NCBI GenBank assembly: GCA_964036045.1
Contig: OZ038383.1
Location: 69,089,888 to 69,153,887 of the forward strand
DNA: 64,000 bases
DNA from: Eutreptiella sp. 'Long Island Sound 2002'
Lineage: Eukaryota > Euglenozoa > Euglenophyceae > Eutreptiales > Eutreptiaceae
Direction: 5' to 3'
Shown here: positions 58,777 through 64,000 of the stretch, piece after piece
Position numbering within the stretch: the first letter of the stretch is position 1
Layout of the letters: the number at the start of each line of letters is the position of its first letter
Position numbers and translations under genes: made by a program
The notes under the pieces: model-generated
The model's input: the letters and a program-made list of their open reading frames with translations, nothing else
Told to the model about the DNA's origin: nothing
Databases searched by the model: none

Positions 58777-61082
58777 GTCTGCGCTTTGGATTGCCCAGGG
58801 ACAAACCTCAGAATGGCGTCAGAATTGTGTTGAGGATGGCGGCTATGTGGCACTCAGCTGGTAACAATGAAGGTGACAACGTCAGGTGACAGTAAAGCAA
58901 CATCCAGAGATTCCCACTACTGGAACCTCTCCGGAGCACTATTCCAAAATATGGGAAAATATTGAAAAATGGGAGAGAATGGTTGCAGACTTTATTGTGT
59001 GGATGTGATACTACTCCTTGGGGAGCGCCTATACCCTCAATGAACAGGATCCAAACGACGAATGTCTCCAAACGCTGAGCACTGCATAATCCACAAGCGC
59101 CAACACCAAAATCTGTCCTCTGTGGTACCAGTTTCCGCCTTAGCCAGGCTCTCGTCAGCCTGAAACCTAAGACATGCATGGCACCCCAATTGACTACGAG
59201 AAGCGAAATTGAAGTCGCTTCTCTCCTCCTTCCTCACTATTGGCGGCAAACGCTCCCAGTGGACTGCAGGTTTTGGCAGTGAATTTGCAAAGAGGTTGTC
59301 CCCACCAGCAATAAAATGTCCAATCTCTATGTCTACACCACTGCCCAACACTGATCCCGTCAAAACATCCTCACTGTCAGATATGCAACAAGCAATCCAC
59401 CACAAACCTTCAACGAATGCACGGGGGGGGGGGGCGGCTCCGCTGAAGTCTACGGTGCCTCAAGTAATTGTTGCTGCTTGCAAATCAAATGCCCCCCACC
59501 CTTTACCAAGGCCCAGAAATTCCCGACACGGGAACAGTGTACATGCAGTAGGCGAAAGTGTCAGATCGCGTGTCCACATAATGAAGTTCAGCAAAGCGTG
59601 AATTTCTTGTATTGTTACTGGCTGTCACATTGATTCATTTTTCGCATCGGAACTCAACGCCGCTGCCTTCCCTGTGTTACAGTCAGGTTCCCTGCAATTA
59701 TTTCCGTCACCGTGTTTGGCCTTTTTAGCCCCATGCAAGATTTCGTCCCTCCCTTGAAATGCATGCCATCACAATCCGACACCTTCTGTAGTTGCTTTCT
59801 AATGAATTGGGGACTGCTGACGACCAGCAGCTCTCGTGTTCAATAAACCAGAATTGCGATGAAGCCCACAGAGACATGAGGATAACAGGAACAGTACCAA
59901 CAGCACTGCCACTGCTGCCACTGCTGCTGTTTCTCTCAGTCCGATCCTGTCACCTTATGCTGTCACTGACCACTGTTAATGCAATCTCACCTCTGGCGGA
60001 GTACCCGTACCACCTGTGTAACACCTGGGGCAGCAGCGCACATGGGTGTAGACCACATAGCTGTCATCTGCATTCCAGCAGCAGCTCATCCGCATTCTTG
60101 AAGCAGCGCATTACGCCACAGGCTGGACAACACACGACATTTCCCGCAGCTGTAACATACACCTCACTTGTCCCTATCCCCACCTCCCATCACAGCCTTT
60201 GCACGCCCACCGTCCCACTTACATTCCACATCCACTCCGAGTTTACCTCCACACAACGTCCACTCCACTGCGCTTACTTTCCACCTGTTACGTGTTCTCC
60301 ACCTCCACTCCACGCCTCCAACCCTGACTTTTACTTCACACCTCTGCCAGACACACGCCTCCTTCGCGCTACGGCTGCTCCTTGGGCATCCTGCCTCGCA
60401 CTTTTCCGTACTTGTGATTCGGAGAGAAGCAGGCCCAGGATTTGCACTAGACACTAGACTCCATGCAGCTGAGCCGGGTGAGAGGGGTAATTGTGGACAG
60501 ACCTCTCCATCTTTACTGTAAACGCTTTTCTGTTTTTCTTTTTGGGGGGGCAATGTTCATGAGGCCCTGGTAGTAGGTTGACATGCTGGTAGCAGCAGAT
60601 GGCATCATGGGGAGGGAGTTGCCGGTGGTGCGGCTTTGGGGTTGGTGTGTGTTGTGTGGTTCCCATGTGTTCGTGTTCGCTGTTCTTGATGTTGACGGCT
60701 GGCATTGAGTTGTTTTGTGGTTTGGTTTTGTGGGGGTGGAGCTAGAGTTGGTAGGTAGCTGGTGTGGTACGAGTGTGGTGTGTGTGTGCTGCTAGTTGGG
60801 GCATGGTAGGTGTGGTGTGGGGTGCGCCTCCCCACTATCAGCTGTTCTATCTCGCGGGATGTTCTTGTTCACCACAGTGTCTCTGTCCCAAGTCTACCTC
60901 GCACCACCTCCACATCCACCCCACCACACCTTCACAATGCTTCCACTCCACCGTCATTCCACTTCCACTCTAGTGTAACACCAGTCCAGCCCTCCTTTCC
61001 CCACTTAGGCCCGATGGATTTAACCAGACACGGGTTCGGCGTACTTATGTGCCTGTCGGACTTACCCCCCACACCCCCCTAT
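58777..61082. other. Probable intronic or intergenic stretch, no gene recognised
   Basis: No exon matching TM9-12 of the transporter is recognised. The frame at 59792-60457 starts with a hydrophobic Leu-rich segment but then becomes Ser/His/Pro-rich with no domain. C/A-rich and T/G-rich tracts occupy 60180-60350 and 60600-60790. A G run lies at 59425-59434. Confidence 0.4.
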
Positions 61083-61371
61083 AATAACAAGACTCTTGCG
61101 GTGGCCATAGACCACCTTTTGTGTGTGATGTCCTTTGTGTGCACCGCCTTGTGTATGCACCGCCTTGCCTATGGACTGCCAAACCACCCCTTGCTTCATC
61201 TCGCTTCGCTCAACGCGGGGGCCAGCCTCGGCAACCCCCTTCGATAACAGGACTCCTGCGGTGGCCACCGATCGCCTTTTATGTGCACCGCCTCGTGTGT
61301 GCACCGGCTTTTGTGTGCGCCGCCTTGTGTATGTATGGCCTTGCCTGTGGAACGCCAAACCACTTCTTGCT
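61083..61371. repeat. Two direct copies of a ~115-130-bp segment
   Basis: Copy 1 (61083-61196) and copy 2 (61243-61371) share AACA-GACTC-TGCGGTGGCCA, GTGTGCACCGCC, TTGTGTATG and CGCCAAACCAC/TGCCAAACCAC in the same order. The offset is about 160-170 bp. Confidence 0.7.
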
Positions 61372-61458
61372 CTGGCCGGTGGGGTCATCCTTAAGAAAAA
61401 AAAAAGGGGGGGTTAACGGAACAAAGCGGACTTTCGGCCGTCCGAGTCGGTCAGCCGG

Positions 61459-61474
61459 AAGTCCGGCCGGACTT
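61459..61474. other. 16-bp perfect palindrome
   Basis: AAGTCCGGCCGGACTT reads the same on both strands. It lies in a GC-rich stretch (61425-61500) with further CGGACTT/AAGTCCG words, just before an A/T-rich stretch that precedes the next gene. Confidence 0.7.
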
Positions 61475-61524
61475 GGCACCGGGGGTGGTTTGGCAACCCC
61501 CGAGACCTACGTTAAAACCAATAT

Positions 61525-61569
61525 GGTTAATTTTAATTTTTAATATATGAAAGGGTGTAAAAATTAACC
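61525..61569. repeat. A/T-rich inverted repeat upstream of the rightmost gene
   Basis: GGTTAATTTT (61525-61534) pairs with AAAATTAACC (61560-61569) over a 25-bp spacer. The arms resemble those found in the two introns of the following gene. Confidence 0.55.
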
Positions 61570-61746
61570 TGTGAAGTATTAACACGTTAACCCAATTTTG
61601 GCACATTTGCCCCGCTTTGCTTGTGCGTGTACCATGGCCATTTGAAGTGTTTGGGTGGTCAAAGGGTGCCCAACGGGTTGCTATAGGGGTTGCATAGTCC
61701 TATAGGTGGTTATGTAGCCCCACACATGCCTTGTGTAGCTCTCGTT

Positions 61747-62469
61747 ATGCCTTTCTCTCGTGACAGCCTTCTCGAGCTTAGTATGACGCTCCCGCGCTTG
61801 AGTGGGGCCAAGAGTTTGCGGCACTCTTTGGTCCCCCAACTCCTTGGTGAGTGGGTGGCCTCATCCCCTTTAGCCAAGGCCCGGTGGTACGAGGCCACCG
61901 AGGTTGCCCAACTCCCTGTCATCCGCAACAAGCAAATAGAGGCCATGAAGCAATATGCCTCCGTCCTCTTCCCCGCACCCGAATTGATCGGGTTATTTAT
62001 GGACTTGAATGTCCCCAAGGGCGGCTTCCGGCATGTGTCGGAGTTCATGACCCGCTGGGGGGCCACGTACACCGCCGCAGCGGGCCTCGCATTCCCCTGC
62101 CCCATCCCTTCACGTGACCGCTTCATGGACACATGGAAGGAGTTGGTGAAGCCGCTTGCACTAGATCGACCCATGTCCGTGGCGGATCCCCCCACAAGTC
62201 GCCGCTCTTGGCCGTTGCAATTGTGGGCCCGCTACATCCAATCGCTTCCACCCCTTGTGGACACCATCAATTGGAAGCAGTCGCTCACTTTCCTCCTCCG
62301 TGGGGATGCCTACCCGTGCGCCGGTGGAAGTTGGACCCAACTTTTCATTGGGCTCCTCAGCCACGGTGCACGGGGCCGAACGCCCGCCTACGTATGGGTG
62401 ATTCGTATGGCCGTATGCGGGGATAAGGACCTGGCCGCGCTAGCGACAATATGGTCCAAGAACCTGCAG
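61747..62469 (+). CDS. Unrecognised multi-exon gene, possible transposase relative, exon 1
   Basis: An open frame of about 241 codons, GC-rich with strong protein character (RWYEATEVAQLPVIRNKQ; GGFRHVSEFMTRWGATY; LLRGDAYPCAGGSWTQL; MAVCGDKDLAALATIW). It ends CTGCAG/GTATACGG, a good donor in phase 0. The start is uncertain: ATG at 61747 or 61783, or an upstream exon. I cannot name the family. Together with the next exon it has the look of an RNase H-fold transposase: G-D-K near the end of exon 1, G-G-D-Q-P-F in exon 2, L-H-C-F later, and E-S-L-N-A-I-L-K near the end. That assignment is inference. Confidence 0.55.
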
Positions 62470-62618
62470 GTATACGGTCGTTTGGCTCCGCTTTCGTTTT
62501 TGCGGTAATTTCTCGAGGTTAATATTTAATATTTCGAGAAAATTAACGCCGGCTTAAACATCAATCTAATATTAACCTCGAAAAATTAATTCAAAAATTA
62601 ATTCCAGTTTTTTCGTAG
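62470..62618 (+). other. 149-bp A/T-rich intron with internal inverted repeat
   Basis: Starts GTATACGG and ends TTTTTTCGTAG; phase 0 on both sides, so the protein reads KNLQ-VLQSVHDCKK. Inside, CGAGGTTAATATT (62514-62526) and AATATTAACCTCG (62568-62580) are perfect inverted repeats of 13 bp. With flanks the arms extend to 19 of 20 pairs. The intron is far richer in A/T than the exons. Confidence 0.75.
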
Positions 62619-63133
62619 GTGTTGCAGTCGGTCCACGACTGCAAGAAGTTCTACTGGGGCACCAAGTGGGTTCCCGCTGAGTTGGTCATCGGGGGTGACC
62701 AACCCTTCGTGAGACGCCTCATTGGCATCTCCATATCGCCCATGGTGGGCTCAATTTACAATATGGGTGTGTGGTACAAGGTTGCGGCGGCGCAGGTGAA
62801 GGCGGGGGTCCGCCGCACATTGGAGGGGGAGGCGATGGCCCGTCGCCGCTATCACGAGACGGGCCTCAGCTTGGAGAATAGGGGGTGCGTAGGAGACCCG
62901 CACGTTGTGGCGGAGCGGTGCTTGGTCTTCCTATGCATCCTCCATTGTTTCATGGCCACGGGCCGCCTCCAAGTGGCCTTCATTGAGGCCTGCCTAGGGG
63001 ACCTTCCCAAGGACAACACCGTGGCGGTGCAACACGACCTCTACCGGGCTCGCACCGGCGTCACGTTGGGGGCCTCGGCTTCGCCCGACGGAGAGGAGGC
63101 ACGGGCGTTGTTCCTCACATGGGCCTCTATTGG
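62619..63133 (+). CDS. Unrecognised multi-exon gene, exon 2 (up to first frameshift)
   Basis: Encodes VLQSVHDCKKFYWGTKWVPA, IGGDQPFVRRLIGIS, then VAERCLVFLCILHCFMATGR and LPKDNTVAVQHDLYRARTGV. G-G-D-Q-P-F and the ILHCF helix resemble the second acidic site and following helix of several eukaryotic DDE-type transposase families. The frame reaches a stop at 63155, but protein character moves to the next frame by about 63120-63133 (AYAPEDDEWQAVVDMRDLL), indicating a one-base frameshift. Confidence 0.5.
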
Positions 63134-63600
63134 CCTACGCCCCGGAGGACGATGAGTGGCAAGCGGTGGTTGACATGCGGGACCTCCTCCAGGACATGTA
63201 CTCGGATACCCCACCGCACGCCGGCCTATAGGCCGCGGAGGTCGCGCAGGCGTACCGCTCGCATTGTTGCAAGGCCAATCGAACTACCTCTTCTACTTGG
63301 AAGAGGATGTGACATTGGCACTGGCTAATGCGGCGCGGCTTGGGGGTCAGATCGGGCGCGGTGTGCGCCGATGTCGTTGAGAGCCTCAACGCCATCTTGA
63401 AGCGGGCCTACAACGACCACACGGCCCGTGGGGGGGGAATGCCGTGGGCTACGGCACTGGAGCAGGGGGCGGAGGTGGTTTCGCAAGCGTGGGAGTGGTG
63501 GTTTTTTGAAATTTGACCTTCCGTTACAACACCATGGGGCATCACATACGGCCCCATGCACTATGGCCAAACTCATCCTCCTTTTCGTCCCCTCCCCTAG
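63134..63600 (+). pseudogene. Continuation of the same gene, broken by frameshifts and a stop
   Basis: Protein-like segments appear in successive frames: AYAPEDDEWQAVVDMRD to a TAG at 63229; SNYLFYLEEDVTLALANAAR near 63275-63335; and CADVVESLNAILKRAYND then HTARGGG near 63364-63440. E-S-x-N-x-x-x-K with a following T-x-R-G-G resembles the last catalytic Glu region of Mutator-like and related transposases. The breaks mean either a decayed gene or indel errors in a GC-rich region with G runs. A donor at 63475 leading to the acceptor at 63600 would remove one of the problem stretches. Confidence 0.42.
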
Positions 63601-63681
63601 CTCTTGTTTCGCCACCTCATGGACCAAGACATGTTGCAGGCCCTCTTGGGGGACATGTTGAAAGCCCAAGAAGACCGCCCA
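63601..63681 (+). CDS. Same gene, small downstream exon
   Basis: The acceptor CTCCCCTAG at 63600 is followed by 27 full codons, LLFRHLMDQDMLQALLGD then MLKAQEDRP, ending at a donor GTATGC. The helix-like composition and the exact fit of both splice sites to phase 0 support it. Confidence 0.55.
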
Positions 63682-63879
63682 GTATGCTTTTTTTGATTGT
63701 TGTTTGCTTTTTGTGTTCGTTAATTTTTGGGCAGTTTCAATTAATTTTTGTAGGTTAATATTAACGACGGCGACTTTGAATATTTTAATATATTAGTTAA
63801 TATTAGGTGGTTGAATATTAACCTCACAAGTATTATTTGTGGATGCGAAAAAATAATTTTTTTTGGTTTTTGTCTGCAG
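63682..63879 (+). other. 198-bp A/T-rich intron with internal inverted repeat
   Basis: Starts GTATGCTTTT and ends TTTGTCTGCAG. AGGTTAATATT (63752-63762) and AATATTAACCT (63814-63824) form a perfect 11-bp inverted repeat, the same words as in the intron at 62470. Confidence 0.72.
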
Positions 63880-64000
63880 ATGTCCCACACGGACCAACGC
63901 CTGCAAGCTGTGGCAGCTGCAGCAGCTCCAGCTCCACCACCACCACCACCACCACCACCACCACCACCACCACCAGCGAGAACTCCCCCGCCGAGTCAAG
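63880..64000 (+). CDS. Same gene, exon with Ala/Pro-rich tract, cut by right edge
   Basis: Reads MSHTDQRLQAVAAAAAPAP followed by about 14 prolines encoded by CCA/CCACCA repeats (63930-63974), then ARTPPPS at the window edge. The frame continues from the preceding exon in phase 0. The proline tract is encoded by a trinucleotide repeat and probably varies in length. Confidence 0.5.
   Translation, partial: MSHTDQRLQAVAAAAAPAPPPPPPPPPPPPPPARTPPPSQ

Noticed and set aside
59792-60457. TM9 exon of the MFS transporter
   Set aside because: A hydrophobic Leu-rich start is present, but no splice sites in the correct phase link it to the TM8 exon and the rest is Ser/Pro/His-rich.

Overview
This window is nuclear DNA of a eukaryote, most likely a unicellular alga. 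It has GT-AG introns, a plant/fungal-like MFS transporter split over several exons, retroelement and DNA-transposon genes, and very large satellite arrays. Nothing looks bacterial: there are no operons, and the long open frames are by-products of satellites whose periods are multiples of three. A green or prasinophyte-like alga is a guess from the protein style; the sequence does not prove a lineage.

Layout. 1-25443: a ~234-bp satellite (about 109 units) with nested higher-order duplications, running off the left edge. 25444-58776: the middle exons (TM3 to about TM8) of one MFS transporter resembling the ZIFL (zinc-induced-facilitator-like) group. Three exons lie at 26147-26262, 27563-~27842 and 28750-28892; the next recognisable exon is at 58617. 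The 28892/58617 join is phase 0 to phase 0 with GT-AG borders and continues the family's protein alignment without a gap, so 28893-58616 reads as a single 29.7-kb intron. The first transporter exons (TM1-2) are not visible; they may lie left of the satellite, which would then also be intronic. The last exons (TM9-12) were not found.

Inside the giant intron, in order: a few 48-bp repeat copies; a ~160-bp tandem repeat; a head-to-head inverted pair of tRNA-like sequences around a perfect GC palindrome; a 41-bp repeat with TTCG-loop hairpins; an intact 711-codon RNase H ORF of retroelement type; then about 19 kb of 48-bp satellite (inverted block, a 91-bp repeat block, direct block, a second direct block, a second 91-bp block). 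A 2.8-kb DNA transposon with 22-bp terminal inverted repeats and a 9-bp target duplication interrupts the 48-bp satellite and carries a frameshifted gene. A 29-bp minisatellite and a duplicated ~190-bp segment precede the distal transporter exon.

61.7-64.0 kb: a multi-exon, frameshifted gene that may be a transposase relative (unrecognised by name). Two of its introns each carry an internal inverted repeat built on AGGTTAATATT, a structure expected of intron-generating (introner-like) elements. It runs off the right edge.

The genes do not form a pathway. The picture is one host gene stretched by selfish and satellite DNA.
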